64,000 bases of DNA, taken from assembly GCA_021498095.1 (NCBI GenBank), contig JAIZWK010000001.1:2157666-2221665 (forward strand). The letters are read 5' to 3'. A program made the position numbers and the translations under genes. Below are positions 41,989-51,517 of this stretch, piece after piece. Source of the DNA: Candidatus Harpocratesius repetitus (lineage in GTDB: Archaea > Asgardarchaeota > Lokiarchaeia > Sigyniarchaeales > Promethearchaeaceae). How positions within the stretch are numbered: position 1 is the stretch's first letter; each line of letters begins with the position of its first letter. A model generated the notes under the pieces. That model did no database searches, had not been told where the DNA came from, and saw only the letters and a program-made list of their open reading frames with translations.

Positions 41989-44484
41989 TTAAATAAACAA
42001 TGTCATATTAGAACGATCAGAAGCGCCTAACATTGTTGCTACGCCACCAATTTCTACACCATCAATAAGTTCTTCTTTTTTAATTCCCATTAAATCCATG
42101 GTCATTTGACAGGCGATTAATTTAACTCCATTCTTTTGAGCAGATTGAATCAGTTCTCTTAAAGATGCAATATTTTGAGATTTCATTAAGTACTTTATAA
42201 GTTTTGTTCCCAAACCGCCCATATTCATTTGAGAAAGTGATAATTTATCTGAACCACGTGGCATCATTTTACCAAACAGTCTTCCAATAAATGATTTATT
42301 TACCCGCACTTTTTTCGGTTTACGCAGTATATTTAATCCCCAGAAGGTGAAAAACATATTTACTTCTTTTCCCATGGCTACTGCACCGTTGGCAATAATA
42401 AATGAAGCAATTGCTTTATCAAAATCACTACTAAACACGATCATATTCTTTGCATCAGGAAATTCAAAACCCAATGATGGAATAGCAGATTTCGGCTTGG
42501 GAATTTCTTTTTTCAAAAACGCTGTTATTTTACCTGCTTCTCTATCAATTTTCAACAACTTGTTTTGAGTTGTTTCTGCCCAAATTTTAATATCATTATA
42601 AAACCCAGGATCTGTGGCAGTGACCTTCAAAACTTCGCCCGTATTTAAACTTTTAATATGTTCTGCTACACGCATAATTGGTCCTGGACAGGCAAGCCCA
42701 CATGCATCTATTTCAATGGAACTTTGAGAATCGGGAATTTCATCTGATTTACTAACTTGTGTTTGCACTGCATGAATTACATCATCTACGTGAATACTGA
42801 GATCATCAAAAATTCCTTCATTTGATTGCTTTTCTAGGACAATTTTATACGCTTTATATCCACCGCTTAAATTTTTAACTTGAAATCCATTTTGAACGAG
42901 AATTCGAGATGCATAATACCCTCTTTGACCTGCTTGACAGTAGACCCAAATTTCCTTATTTTTATCTAATTCATTCATTCGATCTCTAAGTTCATCTAAA
43001 GGAATGTGGAGAGACTCTGGAATTGCACCAAGCTTTACTTCTTCATTTGTTCTAATATCTAATAGAATAACTTTTTTGAAATCAATGGAATTCATATCCT
43101 CTGGATAGAACACATCCATATCTCCCTTTAAAATGTTGGATGCCACAAACCCTGCAATATTTACTGGATCTTTAGCACTGGAGTATGGTGGTGCATATGC
43201 TAATTCCAATTCTTCTAAATCAAAGACTGTTAAGCCCATTCTCAGTGCTGTCGCCAATACATCAATTCGTTTATCTACTCCTTCATACCCAACGATTTGA
43301 CATCCTAATATTTTTCCATTTTCAGGAGAGAAAAGTAGTTTTATTGCCATTGGAATTGCATTTGGATAATATCCTGCATGAGAAGAATTTTGAGTATATG
43401 ATTTTCGATAGGGAATATTAAATCGACGTAATGTTTTTTCATTATTTCCTGTAGTAGCGATAGTTAAATCGAATATTTTTGCAATAGAAGTACCTTGAGT
43501 TCCTTTGTATATTTCTTTTTTACCTGCAATATTATTCGCTGCGATTCTTCCTTGTTTATTTGCTGGTCCCGCTAAAGGTATTAGTGTATTTTTTTTATTA
43601 ACTAAATCTTTTACTTCAATAGCATCACCAATAGCATATATATCGGGATCAGATGTTTGAAGGTATTCATTAACGAGAATTCCACCTCTTTCACCAATTG
43701 TCAATCCAGCTTCTTCTGCTAGTTTTCTTTCTGGTTTTACACCTATGCCTAAAATCACTATATTAGTTTCAATAATCTTTCCACTTTGCAATTCAACGCG
43801 AATAATTGTATCTGAGACCTTTTCAAAAGCTTTTACTCCATCGGAAAGATATAATTCCACTTCATGCTGTTTTAAATGTTGATGTACATAAGCTGCCATT
43901 TCTGGATCAAGTGGTGCCATTACTTGTGGTGCCAGTTCATTTACTGTGACTTTTAATCCTGCGTGAGCCAGGTTTTCTGCCATTTCTAAGCCAATAAATC
44001 CTCCTCCTATAACTGTAGCGTGAATCGGGTGGTTATTTTCGATGTATCTTTTAATTGCCCGCATATCTGGAATATTTCGTAATGTAAAAATATTTGATGC
44101 ATTGATACCAAGAATTGGGGGCCGAAGTGGTTGTGCTCCAGGGCTGAGAATTAGTTTATCATATTGTTCTTCATATTCGTTATTATTTGTCAAATCTTTT
44201 AATAGAATTGATTTTTTTAGTGGATTTATCGAGATTGCTTCTGTTTTAATCCGAACATCAATATTAAAATTCTTTCGCAAGTTGTCAGGCGTTTCTACCA
44301 ATAATTTTTCTTCATCTTTAATGACATCTCCAATATGATAAGGAAGCCCACAATTAGCAAATGAAATATATTCTCCACGTTCGATCATGATGATATTTGC
44401 ATGTTCATCCACACGACGTAAACGAACCGCAGCAGATGCTCCTCCTGCGACTCCTCCAATTACAATGTATGTTTGTTTAGACAT
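41989..44484 (-). CDS. CoA-disulfide reductase fused to rhodanese, TusA and DsrE-like domains
   Basis: A four-domain sulfur-redox protein. Residues 1-455 are an FAD- and NAD(P)H-dependent oxidoreductase of the CoA-disulfide/CoA-persulfide reductase type with one redox cysteine, Cys45 in FANCGLPYHIG. Residues about 465-550 are a rhodanese (catalytic-type C516 in VYCQAGQRG). Residues about 589-660 are TusA, with C599 in ACPGP and C595 before it. Residues about 680-831 are DsrE-like, with a Cys in LIACQMTMDLMG. The order allows persulfide to be handed from domain to domain and reduced at the flavin site. Reductase-rhodanese fusions are known; the addition of TusA and DsrE makes an extended version. 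ATG at 44484 is chosen over GTG three codons upstream. Confidence 0.9.
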   Translation of the reverse strand: MSKQTYIVIGGVAGGASAAVRLRRVDEHANIIMIERGEYISFANCGLPYHIGDVIKDEEKLLVETPDNLRKNFNIDVRIKTEAISINPLKKSILLKDLTNNNEYEEQYDKLILSPGAQPLRPPILGINASNIFTLRNIPDMRAIKRYIENNHPIHATVIGGGFIGLEMAENLAHAGLKVTVNELAPQVMAPLDPEMAAYVHQHLKQHEVELYLSDGVKAFEKVSDTIIRVELQSGKIIETNIVILGIGVKPERKLAEEAGLTIGERGGILVNEYLQTSDPDIYAIGDAIEVKDLVNKKNTLIPLAGPANKQGRIAANNIAGKKEIYKGTQGTSIAKIFDLTIATTGNNEKTLRRFNIPYRKSYTQNSSHAGYYPNAIPMAIKLLFSPENGKILGCQIVGYEGVDKRIDVLATALRMGLTVFDLEELELAYAPPYSSAKDPVNIAGFVASNILKGDMDVFYPEDMNSIDFKKVILLDIRTNEEVKLGAIPESLHIPLDELRDRMNELDKNKEIWVYCQAGQRGYYASRILVQNGFQVKNLSGGYKAYKIVLEKQSNEGIFDDLSIHVDDVIHAVQTQVSKSDEIPDSQSSIEIDACGLACPGPIMRVAEHIKSLNTGEVLKVTATDPGFYNDIKIWAETTQNKLLKIDREAGKITAFLKKEIPKPKSAIPSLGFEFPDAKNMIVFSSDFDKAIASFIIANGAVAMGKEVNMFFTFWGLNILRKPKKVRVNKSFIGRLFGKMMPRGSDKLSLSQMNMGGLGTKLIKYLMKSQNIASLRELIQSAQKNGVKLIACQMTMDLMGIKKEELIDGVEIGGVATMLGASDRSNMTLFI

Positions 44485-44845
44485 TGCTTTCACTTTTTAA
44501 AATAAAGAGAGTATATTTAAGTAAAAAAAGCAATTTTTCTACTTAGGTTTTGCTATTATAATGCACAACTAAAACCTTATGATAACTTTACTTCAATTGG
44601 TATACATTTTTTTAAGACAGAGACAAAATTTTGATGGAATTGATCGATTTATAACATATATCAAATAAAAATTGATCATTTTGTTAATACATCAGAAAAA
44701 AATTAAATAAAATTTTCATGGAATGAAAATCGATAAACTAGAAATCTTTTTTTGAAAATTATAATTTATAAGTGAAAAAAAAGTTAAGTATACTCTTTTA
44801 ATGCTATTCTTATTCGTATAGATGGTACTGATAAAGATAATTAAG
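44485..44845. other. Intergenic region with a minus-strand TATA box
   Basis: About 360 AT-rich bases between two genes on the minus strand. TTAAATAT (complement of about 44511-44518) lies some 27-35 bases before the start of the CoA-disulfide-reductase fusion and is a good TATA box, giving a short leader. Nothing else distinct was seen: no hairpin of note and no small open frame. Confidence 0.4.
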
Positions 44846-45838
44846 TTATTCTATAGAAGGATAGGCGCCTGCACACCCTAATACTTCCTTATTTTTACGT
44901 TTCATCATCTTTATTAACTCATCTCGAGCTGGACCTAAGTACTTGCGTGGATCAAACACTTTGGGCTTCTCATTGAAGATTTTCCGGATAATTGCAGTAA
45001 CAACCAGCCGACCATCAGAATCAATGTTAACTTTTGCCACTCCATATTTAGTCGCTTCACGAATTTGATCTTCGCGCACACCAAAGGCTTTCTCCAAATT
45101 ACCTCCATTATCATTAATCATTTTAACATATTCTTGAAGGACTGAGGAAGATCCATGTAAAACAATTGGATATTTGCGCCCTAATTTTTGCTGAATTTCT
45201 TTTAAAATATCAATCCGTAGTGGAGGGACATCTTCGATGCGATCAACTTTAAATTTATATGCACCATGAGAAGTTCCAATTGAGATTGCCAGGCTGTCAC
45301 ATCCTGTTCGGTTAACAAAATCAACGACCTTATCTGGATCTGTGTATGTGCTCTCTTCTGCATGAACATCATCTTCAATTCCTGCTAAAACACCTAATTC
45401 TGCTTCAACTGAGACACCACGGGCATGAGCATATTCCACTACTTGTTTTGTTATTTTGATGTTTTCTTCATAAGGTAGGTGAGATCCATCATACATTACG
45501 CTCGAAAATCCTGAATCAATGCAAGATTTACAAATCTCAAAATCTCCTCCATGATCTAAATGTAATGCGATGGGGATCTCCGATTTTAATTCTTCACGGA
45601 CCATTTTTACTGCCCCATGCGCCATATAGATTAACATCGTTGAATTTGCGTAAGCACGAGCACCTTTTGAAACTTGTAGAATCACTGGAGATCCACTTTG
45701 TGCACAAGCTGTAACAATTGCTTGGAGTTGTTCCATATTGTTAAAATTGTATCCAGGAACTGCATAACCTTCATTTAATGCTTTTTCAAACATTGCCTTG
45801 GTGTTTGAAAGACCCAATTCTTCGTATTTAAATGGCAT
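44846..45838 (-). CDS. Class II fructose-bisphosphate aldolase family protein
   Basis: A zinc-dependent aldolase of the Fba/Gat/Kba family, most likely cleaving or forming fructose 1,6-bisphosphate. The catalytic and metal-binding blocks are present: IALHLDHGGDFEICKSCIDS, FSSVMYDGSHLP, the zinc His in ISIGTSHGAYK, the phosphate/zinc block IVLHGSSSV, and the late NIDSDGR phosphate loop. Length (330 aa) is typical. Many archaea use an FBP aldolase/phosphatase instead, so a bacterial-type class II enzyme suggests transfer. Phosphoglycerate mutase (50624) is the other glycolytic gene nearby. Confidence 0.88.
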   Translation of the reverse strand: MPFKYEELGLSNTKAMFEKALNEGYAVPGYNFNNMEQLQAIVTACAQSGSPVILQVSKGARAYANSTMLIYMAHGAVKMVREELKSEIPIALHLDHGGDFEICKSCIDSGFSSVMYDGSHLPYEENIKITKQVVEYAHARGVSVEAELGVLAGIEDDVHAEESTYTDPDKVVDFVNRTGCDSLAISIGTSHGAYKFKVDRIEDVPPLRIDILKEIQQKLGRKYPIVLHGSSSVLQEYVKMINDNGGNLEKAFGVREDQIREATKYGVAKVNIDSDGRLVVTAIIRKIFNEKPKVFDPRKYLGPARDELIKMMKRKNKEVLGCAGAYPSIE

Positions 45839-45891
45839 AATACAAAATATGTGTTCATTCCATTTGAATTTAGGGGTTGATATGTTTCTTG

Positions 45892-46377
45892 TTATAATAT
45901 AAGCGAAAACTCGTTTTTAGAATTGAAATAGAACAGATGGGAGTTACAACTACAATCAGAGCTCCCAAATTTAGGAATTGAACAATCTGCATAGTTTTGT
46001 AATATTTGAGCAAAATCACATTCATAGCGATCAGTCGAAGGAAAAATGAACAATTTTTCTATAATCAACACTGAAGGAGAACATTGAAGAAAATAATCAA
46101 TATGCCAATGAACTTTTTTCTGAGCAGCAGGTTTCACATGACGGAGTAATCGGTGGTATAAGCGACCTTTCAAAGCCGATCCCACATAAATATATCTTCC
46201 TGGTTTGAAAATTAGTTCACCCAGCGCGCCAACTTTAATTTTTTTTGGATAAGATAAATTCATTAATAATAGATATGTTCCTGATATTTTAGGAAATTCT
46301 TTAGAACTCATAATCTTATAGGAGAAATAATTTTCACTTTGTGATAACTTTTCTGATTCAATATAGAAGTATTTCAT
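45892..46377 (-). CDS. DUF123 / GIY-YIG-like protein
   Basis: A 161-aa protein of the DUF123 family, a GIY-YIG-related group sometimes found attached to endonuclease III in archaea. Characteristic parts are SGTYLLLMNL, ELIFKPGRYIYVGSALKG (containing the YIYVGSA core), LYHRLLRHVKP and the cysteine/histidine-rich VHWHIDYFL and SDCSCNSHLFYF. Whether it has nuclease activity is not known. Residues 1-23 are poorly conserved-looking, and the Met at residue 24 (MSSKEFPKISGTYLL) may be the real start. It is cytoplasmic and monocistronic. Confidence 0.8.
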   Translation of the reverse strand: MKYFYIESEKLSQSENYFSYKIMSSKEFPKISGTYLLLMNLSYPKKIKVGALGELIFKPGRYIYVGSALKGRLYHRLLRHVKPAAQKKVHWHIDYFLQCSPSVLIIEKLFIFPSTDRYECDFAQILQNYADCSIPKFGSSDCSCNSHLFYFNSKNEFSLIL

Positions 46378-46515
46378 TTAGAGTAATTCTTTGTGATTCT
46401 GAGATATTCACCAATATTATATTATAATTATTTTTTACTGTTGAAGTGTCATAATTTTTCAATTTCTCGCAGTTCTTAAAGTAATTCTAATCTATATTAA
46501 TGGAGGTGAAATTCT

Positions 46516-46875
46516 ATGGTGTTATCGAAACCGAAACAGAAAAATCAAAGTGCTGTTCTGGAAGATGATCTTGAAATTCAAAGGAATTTAGGAAAATTTA
46601 TCGAAAATTTTGATAATTTTCAGTCAGGAAAAGAGGGTAAAAAAGAAAAAATTGCAAAACAAAAAAAATCAATCAATCTTTCAATATATTCAACCGAAGA
46701 ACTTAAGCGATTAAGGAAAAAAGATTTGGTCAAGTTGATATTTCAAGTAAATTGCCAATTCGTGGATCGTTTCTTCCGAAAAGATTATTTCTCTAAATTA
46801 ATCAAATTATCTAAAGAAGAACTGGAAAAAATGGCATTTCACTTAAATCAACAAGCAGATTTCTTATTACTTTAG
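46516..46875 (+). CDS. Small basic protein of unknown function
   Basis: Not recognised. GGAGGTG (46502-46508) lies seven bases before the ATG and is one of the strongest ribosome binding sites in the window, so the gene is certainly translated. The 119-aa product is Lys-rich, mainly helical, with a flexible N-terminal half (KPKQKNQSAVLEDDLEIQRN) and a C-terminal helical unit (STEELKRLRKKDLVKLIFQV, then LSKEELEKMAFHLNQQADFL) whose repeated TEEL/KEEL pattern suggests two helix hairpins. No cysteine pairs or membrane segments are present. Confidence 0.65.
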   Translation: MVLSKPKQKNQSAVLEDDLEIQRNLGKFIENFDNFQSGKEGKKEKIAKQKKSINLSIYSTEELKRLRKKDLVKLIFQVNCQFVDRFFRKDYFSKLIKLSKEELEKMAFHLNQQADFLLL

Positions 46876-46982
46876 AATTAATGCATCGATCAAGGTTATT
46901 TCTTTTAGGTTAAATGCAGAATCTACTTTACCAAGGCAAGTGAATGCTCATTTGTCCTTTTTTTTCAAAGTATTTTCGATAT

Positions 46983-48344
46983 TTATTTTAAATTCTTTCG
47001 AGCAATATTGGCAGCAATAAGAATAGGATCCCAAACTGGAGCAAATGGAGGTGCGTAACTTAAGTCAAGTTTTTGAATATCTTCAATTTTCATATGAGCT
47101 GCTAAAGCTGTAGCCAAGACATCAATTTTTTTTGCTCCTAATGGACTGGGTGCTGTAATTTCTGCACCTAATAGGTGGTGAGTGCTTCTATCATAGATAA
47201 GCATTACCGACATTTTTTGAGCATTTGGATAATAGTGTGCTATTTCATTATTGGTAATTAATGTGGATCCAACATCAAATTCTGCAGATTTCGCCTGATT
47301 TTCAGAAATTCCCGTACGGGCACAATAAAGATCAAATACCTTAAAAATTGCAGTGCCGACCACTCCTCCGAATGGATCAGTTGGTTTTCCAGCAATATGT
47401 TCTCCTGCAATTCGACCTTGTTTATTTGCTATAGGTGCTAAGGGTAGGTAGATATTTTTTTTCAAAATTGTGTGATAAGATGTTGCACAATCACCTGCTG
47501 CATAGACATTTTCTATATTTGTCCTGCCGAATTCGTCAATGACAATTGCTCCATTTGGTAACATCTCCAATTTCGAATTACGAAACATATCTGTGGCGGG
47601 AAGAACTCCTATTGATAACTGAACCGCATCTGTAGTAATTGATTCTCCATTATTTAAAACTACCTTAAGTTTATTCTCAGAAATTATTTCAACATTTTGA
47701 ACCCGAACTCTAAGTCTTATTTGTATATGGTGCTTTTCTAATTCTTTTTGAATAAATTCCTGACTTTTTGAATCAAAATTTAATCTCGGACCAATAAGGA
47801 TAATGTTTTTTACTCCTTGTGCCTCATATGCTTCTATCATTTCCAATCCGATGTAACCGCTCCCAATTACCACAACATTCTCGATTGGAGTACTGGTTAA
47901 GAATTGTTTTAACTTCTTGGCATGTTCTAATGTATGAACTCGAAAAACTCTTGGATGATGTAATATTTTATCCGTTATATTAATTTTTTTGATGTTTGAT
48001 TTTCCGCCAACAGCAATAACAAGATAATCGTAATTTTTCGTGAATTCTGTTCTAGATTCTAATTTTTTTATTAAAACTTGTTTTTTATCAAAATCTACAT
48101 TAGTTACCTCATGAAAGAGATGGACAGGTATTTTACGTTTTTTTTCCAAGATTTCTGGAGTTAAAGTCATTAATTTATCTATTTTTTTCACACTATCGGC
48201 TACATAATAGGGAATTCCACAAGATCCATATGATATATATTCTCCTTTTTCATAAACATCAATATCCCAGTCTGCATGAGCTTTACGAATAGCACTTGCT
48301 GCACTTAGACCCGCTGGATTTCCTCCAATTATAATTACTTTCAT
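46983..48344 (-). CDS. CoA-disulfide reductase / NADH oxidase-like flavoprotein
   Basis: An FAD- and NAD(P)H-binding enzyme of the single-cysteine disulfide reductase group. FAD site IIGGNPAGLSAASA (from residue 5), redox Cys42 in SYGSCGIPYYVAD, NAD site VVIGSGYIGLEMIEAYEAQG, and the second FAD motif NVYAAGDCAT are all present. The C-terminal dimerisation domain ends with DLSYAPPFAPVWDPI, as in CoA-disulfide reductases. It is a paralogue of the reductase domain of the 41989-44484 fusion but has no extra sulfur domains. It lies near an OsmC gene in the same orientation. Confidence 0.92.
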   Translation of the reverse strand: MKVIIIGGNPAGLSAASAIRKAHADWDIDVYEKGEYISYGSCGIPYYVADSVKKIDKLMTLTPEILEKKRKIPVHLFHEVTNVDFDKKQVLIKKLESRTEFTKNYDYLVIAVGGKSNIKKINITDKILHHPRVFRVHTLEHAKKLKQFLTSTPIENVVVIGSGYIGLEMIEAYEAQGVKNIILIGPRLNFDSKSQEFIQKELEKHHIQIRLRVRVQNVEIISENKLKVVLNNGESITTDAVQLSIGVLPATDMFRNSKLEMLPNGAIVIDEFGRTNIENVYAAGDCATSYHTILKKNIYLPLAPIANKQGRIAGEHIAGKPTDPFGGVVGTAIFKVFDLYCARTGISENQAKSAEFDVGSTLITNNEIAHYYPNAQKMSVMLIYDRSTHHLLGAEITAPSPLGAKKIDVLATALAAHMKIEDIQKLDLSYAPPFAPVWDPILIAANIARKNLK

Positions 48345-48421
48345 TTTATTTACCTTTTTTTAGTAATTTGTTGTAGTATTTGAAATTTTTATTGTTTTTA
48401 TTTCATTATTTAGCTATGAAT

Positions 48422-48892
48422 TTATTCCTGTACAATAATAATATATTCATTAGTGATTTTTGATTTAATTGAATTTCCTAATGCACATCTTTTTTCTGCA
48501 ATTTCTAGCACTTTTCTGGCTTTTCTTTCACGAGTTTTAGGTGGAACTATTAGTGTAATTTTCTGGTGAATTTCAGTTAATCGTTTAACATCATCAATCT
48601 CTTCTAAATTTCCTTCTGTTTCAATTTTGATTGATTCATATTTTAAATTAGAATTAGTAGCAACTACACTGAATGTAGTATATAAACAACCTGAAACTGC
48701 ACCTAAGAATAGATCTTCGGGAGTATAGCACACATTTTTTCCATCTTCATTCGTTGGGCCACCATAAACTATGGGTAATTGAATTGAAATCGGTTCAATA
48801 TTATCTGCTACAAATAAAGTATTTACACGTTTAAGGAGATTTTCTGATTTTCTATCTTCTTCTCTCTGCTTCAAAGTAATATGGAATTTCAT
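48422..48892 (-). CDS. OsmC/Ohr family peroxiredoxin-like protein
   Basis: A thiol peroxidase-like protein with the OsmC fold. Two conserved cysteines are present: Cys69 in LGAVSGCLYTTF and Cys136 in AEKRCALGNSI, the pair that reduces organic hydroperoxides in this family. The ATG at 48892 (MKFHITLKQR) is preferred; an in-frame ATG ten codons upstream adds residues not typical of the family, and GTGAT sits just before 48892. Length is 156 aa. It is upstream of, and in the same direction as, the CoA-disulfide reductase, with a 77-base gap, so they may act together against oxidative stress. Confidence 0.87.
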   Translation of the reverse strand: MKFHITLKQREEDRKSENLLKRVNTLFVADNIEPISIQLPIVYGGPTNEDGKNVCYTPEDLFLGAVSGCLYTTFSVVATNSNLKYESIKIETEGNLEEIDDVKRLTEIHQKITLIVPPKTRERKARKVLEIAEKRCALGNSIKSKITNEYIIIVQE

Positions 48893-49108
48893 AGTATCAC
48901 TGGGAGCGTAAATAATACACAATATATGAAAATTACTTTTTTAATTTATAAATATTAAAAAAATTAATAGTTTAAGACTATTTTTAGGAATGAAGGATCA
49001 ATTAAGAGAAGCCTTATTTTTTAAATTATTTCAATATTATCGTTCAAAAAAATCTCATTGACAATTTCATTGAAGTTTTAGAGCAAAACATACACTATTC
49101 TAAAACTT

Positions 49109-49504
49109 ATGACAAAGAAAAGCAAGGATATACATAAATTGATATTTTTTATAAAACTCTCAAACTGGCAAAAATATGCTTTCCGCAGTTACAGTTGCTA
49201 TAAAGGAAATACAAGACTATTTGTGACAAAAGTTTTATTAAATAATCTGGCGAAGAATATTAATAGTAGGATTAAGACTCGTGTGCATTTAACTGTTCCT
49301 AAAACACCTGAGGGTTTAGAACAGCGATTTCAGGGATATATTACAGTCATAAATGAACCCGAAATCTTAGGAATTACCATTGTTCTGCACCGATTTAGCC
49401 CAAAAATTCTCTCTAATGAGTGGAATAATTCAGAAATTAAACAATTATTTCAATTAAACGAAAAATGGGGGAAAAAAATTCAAACCGAAGTGTCAGTGAA
49501 TTGA
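49109..49504 (+). CDS. Small protein of unknown function
   Basis: Not recognised. The 131-aa product is basic (many Lys/Arg in the first half: KLSNWQKYAFRSYSCYKGNT) and has alternating strand-like stretches (RVHLTVPKTPEGLEQRFQGY and ILGITIVLHRFSPKIL), suggesting a small alpha/beta fold. A single start ATG is available. It lies alone between the divergent OsmC gene and the LRR membrane protein gene. No motif gives a function; the coding status is supported by length and amino-acid composition only. Confidence 0.55.
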   Translation: MTKKSKDIHKLIFFIKLSNWQKYAFRSYSCYKGNTRLFVTKVLLNNLAKNINSRIKTRVHLTVPKTPEGLEQRFQGYITVINEPEILGITIVLHRFSPKILSNEWNNSEIKQLFQLNEKWGKKIQTEVSVN

Positions 49505-49644
49505 TCCTTCGTAATTAAAAATAGCCTAGTTTAATCATATTTCGTAAAAAAAATCTAATGAAATTAATCTATTTTTTCTGAATATATAATAATTTTGGAA
49601 AAAATTTTATTAATCACGTTCGATTTTTTAAAAGCGAGTCAACA

Positions 49645-50535
49645 ATGGGCTTTAATTATGCAAATGATCCTAAAGAACGATACCCAATTGTTAAATGGGA
49701 CATAATCTTTAATATAGTATTCTTTTCTGCTTGGCTATGGTATACAGATAAGATATATCTACAAATCTTGGCTGTATTTCTTTTTCTTCAAGTGTATGTG
49801 GCATCATACTACATTTTTCATTATTATAAAATATGGATACCTTTATTGTTAACTGGAATTGCTTTCATGCTTTGGTTTGTTTTCATAATTTCTCAACCAT
49901 TTTTAATTCCTGTTGCTCGAGATGCCTTTTTATTTATTTGTATTGCTTCTTCAATTTATGCAGGATTTAGTTATATTATTAAGGAGAAGAACTATAGAGC
50001 ATATTTAAAAGCAATTGGTCCACAACCTTGTCCTATTTGTGGTATGGAAAAATGGAAACATGTAATTCACTTAGGTCAAGACATGTGTAAAGATTGTTTT
50101 GAAAAACTTGCAACTTCTCAAGTTTATTATCACAATTCACTTGTTTATCAGTGGGATTCTGATGTATTATTGTTTTTAGAAAAAGAATTGAAGAAAGAAA
50201 TTCCCCTTTTAGACCCAGTCTTAAATTACACGAATCCAAAAGATATTAATCCAGATGAATTATTTGGTTTTGTTCTTGAAGATCGTAATATTTCACGTCT
50301 CTATTTGAATAACCAAAACTTAAAACATTTACCCCCATTTATTGGATTACTAATTGATCTTAAAGAGATTCATGTAAAGAATAACAAACTTGCCACTCTT
50401 CCTGTTTCTATCATTGATTTGGTAAATTTGAAGATTCTAGACTACCGGAAAAACCCAATAAAATATCGTTCAGGAAACTTAGAACGTTCTCTCTTGAGTT
50501 TGACTAAAAGGCGTTGTAATATTTTAGAAGATTAA
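49645..50535 (+). CDS. Membrane protein with zinc finger and leucine-rich repeats
   Basis: The N-terminal 120 residues carry four hydrophobic helices. A short zinc-binding-type segment follows, with CPICGMEKW and MCKDCFEKL (two CxxC pairs spaced for one zinc). The C-terminal third contains leucine-rich repeats: LYLNNQNLKHLPPFIGLLID, LKEIHVKNNKLATLPVSIID and LVNLKILDYRKNPIKY, about three units of 23 residues. LRRs bind proteins, so this is probably a membrane-attached adaptor with a cytoplasmic binding face. Such domain mixing is common in Asgard archaea. Partner unknown. Confidence 0.78.
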   Translation: MGFNYANDPKERYPIVKWDIIFNIVFFSAWLWYTDKIYLQILAVFLFLQVYVASYYIFHYYKIWIPLLLTGIAFMLWFVFIISQPFLIPVARDAFLFICIASSIYAGFSYIIKEKNYRAYLKAIGPQPCPICGMEKWKHVIHLGQDMCKDCFEKLATSQVYYHNSLVYQWDSDVLLFLEKELKKEIPLLDPVLNYTNPKDINPDELFGFVLEDRNISRLYLNNQNLKHLPPFIGLLIDLKEIHVKNNKLATLPVSIIDLVNLKILDYRKNPIKYRSGNLERSLLSLTKRRCNILED

Positions 50536-50623
50536 CTTTATTTTATTATTTTTTAATCTTATCATCATTAACAACACGTAAAAGAAGATAGAAAAGAAAA
50601 AAAAGTTATTAATTTGATTTTTT

Positions 50624-51367
50624 TTATTGTTTTGCTTGGTTAGCCACTTTATTCGTTGCTTTTTCGATTTCAGCTTGATCGCCCAAATAATAATGTTTAA
50701 TGGGTTTAATATTTTCATCCAATTCATAAACAAGTGGAAATCCAGTTGGAATATTTAAATGAGGTATGTCTTTTTCACTTACATTATCCAAATATTTTAC
50801 AATTGCTCTTAGACTGTTACCGTGAGCAACAATTAATATTTGCTTGTTTTCTTTAATCATTGGGACAATAGTTTCATTCCAATAGGGTAAAACCCTTGCG
50901 ACTACATCTTTCAAACATTCAGTTGCAGGAAGGTCTTCTTTTTGTAAATTTTGATATTTTAATTCATGGCTTGGATGACGTTCATCTGAAATTTCCAAAG
51001 GTGGCGGAGGAACATCATAACTTCTTCTCCAAATAAAAACTTGCTCTTGTCCATGCTTTTTTGCGGTTTCTGATTTGTTTAATCCTTGTAATGCCCCGTA
51101 ATGACGCTCATTAAGCCGCCAATGGCGTATTACAGGGAGCCACATTATATCTAACTCATCCATCACAATCCACATTGTACGGATGGCACGTTTTAAAACT
51201 GAAGTAAAAATAATATCAAATGTAAAACCTTCTTGTTTTAGAAGCTGTCCTGCGCGCTTGGCTTCTTCATACCCGTTGGTGGATAAATCAACATCTGTCC
51301 AACCAGTAAATCGGTTTTCGAGATTCCAAAGACTTTCTCCATGACGCAAAAATACTATTCTAAACAT
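50624..51367 (-). CDS. gpmA: 2,3-bisphosphoglycerate-dependent phosphoglycerate mutase
   Basis: Interconverts 3- and 2-phosphoglycerate in glycolysis/gluconeogenesis through a phosphohistidine. The signature [18 protein letters not shown] (His9 phosphorylated) and [15 protein letters not shown] are as in E. coli GpmA, with the second His in [15 protein letters not shown] and the substrate block [15 protein letters not shown]. Length (247 aa) is standard. Most archaea use the unrelated cofactor-independent enzyme, so this bacterial-type gene was probably acquired. It converges with the LRR protein gene. Confidence 0.94.
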   Translation of the reverse strand: MFRIVFLRHGESLWNLENRFTGWTDVDLSTNGYEEAKRAGQLLKQEGFTFDIIFTSVLKRAIRTMWIVMDELDIMWLPVIRHWRLNERHYGALQGLNKSETAKKHGQEQVFIWRRSYDVPPPPLEISDERHPSHELKYQNLQKEDLPATECLKDVVARVLPYWNETIVPMIKENKQILIVAHGNSLRAIVKYLDNVSEKDIPHLNIPTGFPLVYELDENIKPIKHYYLGDQAEIEKATNKVANQAKQ

Positions 51368-51517
51368 TGTATGTCTAAATAATGTAAAAAGAACATGATT
51401 TTATACATTGCTAGTTAAAATTGATTAATATTTTAAATCAGTATAGGTTAATTTATCCTATAAATAAGAATTATTTTTCATATTTAATTTAAGTAAATCA
51501 TTTAATTGGTTTAAATT

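Noticed and set aside
48966-48982. AATAGT/ACTATT hairpin between the OsmC gene and the gene at 49109
   Set aside because: A 6-bp AT-rich stem with no T-run or conserved context is not distinguishable from chance.
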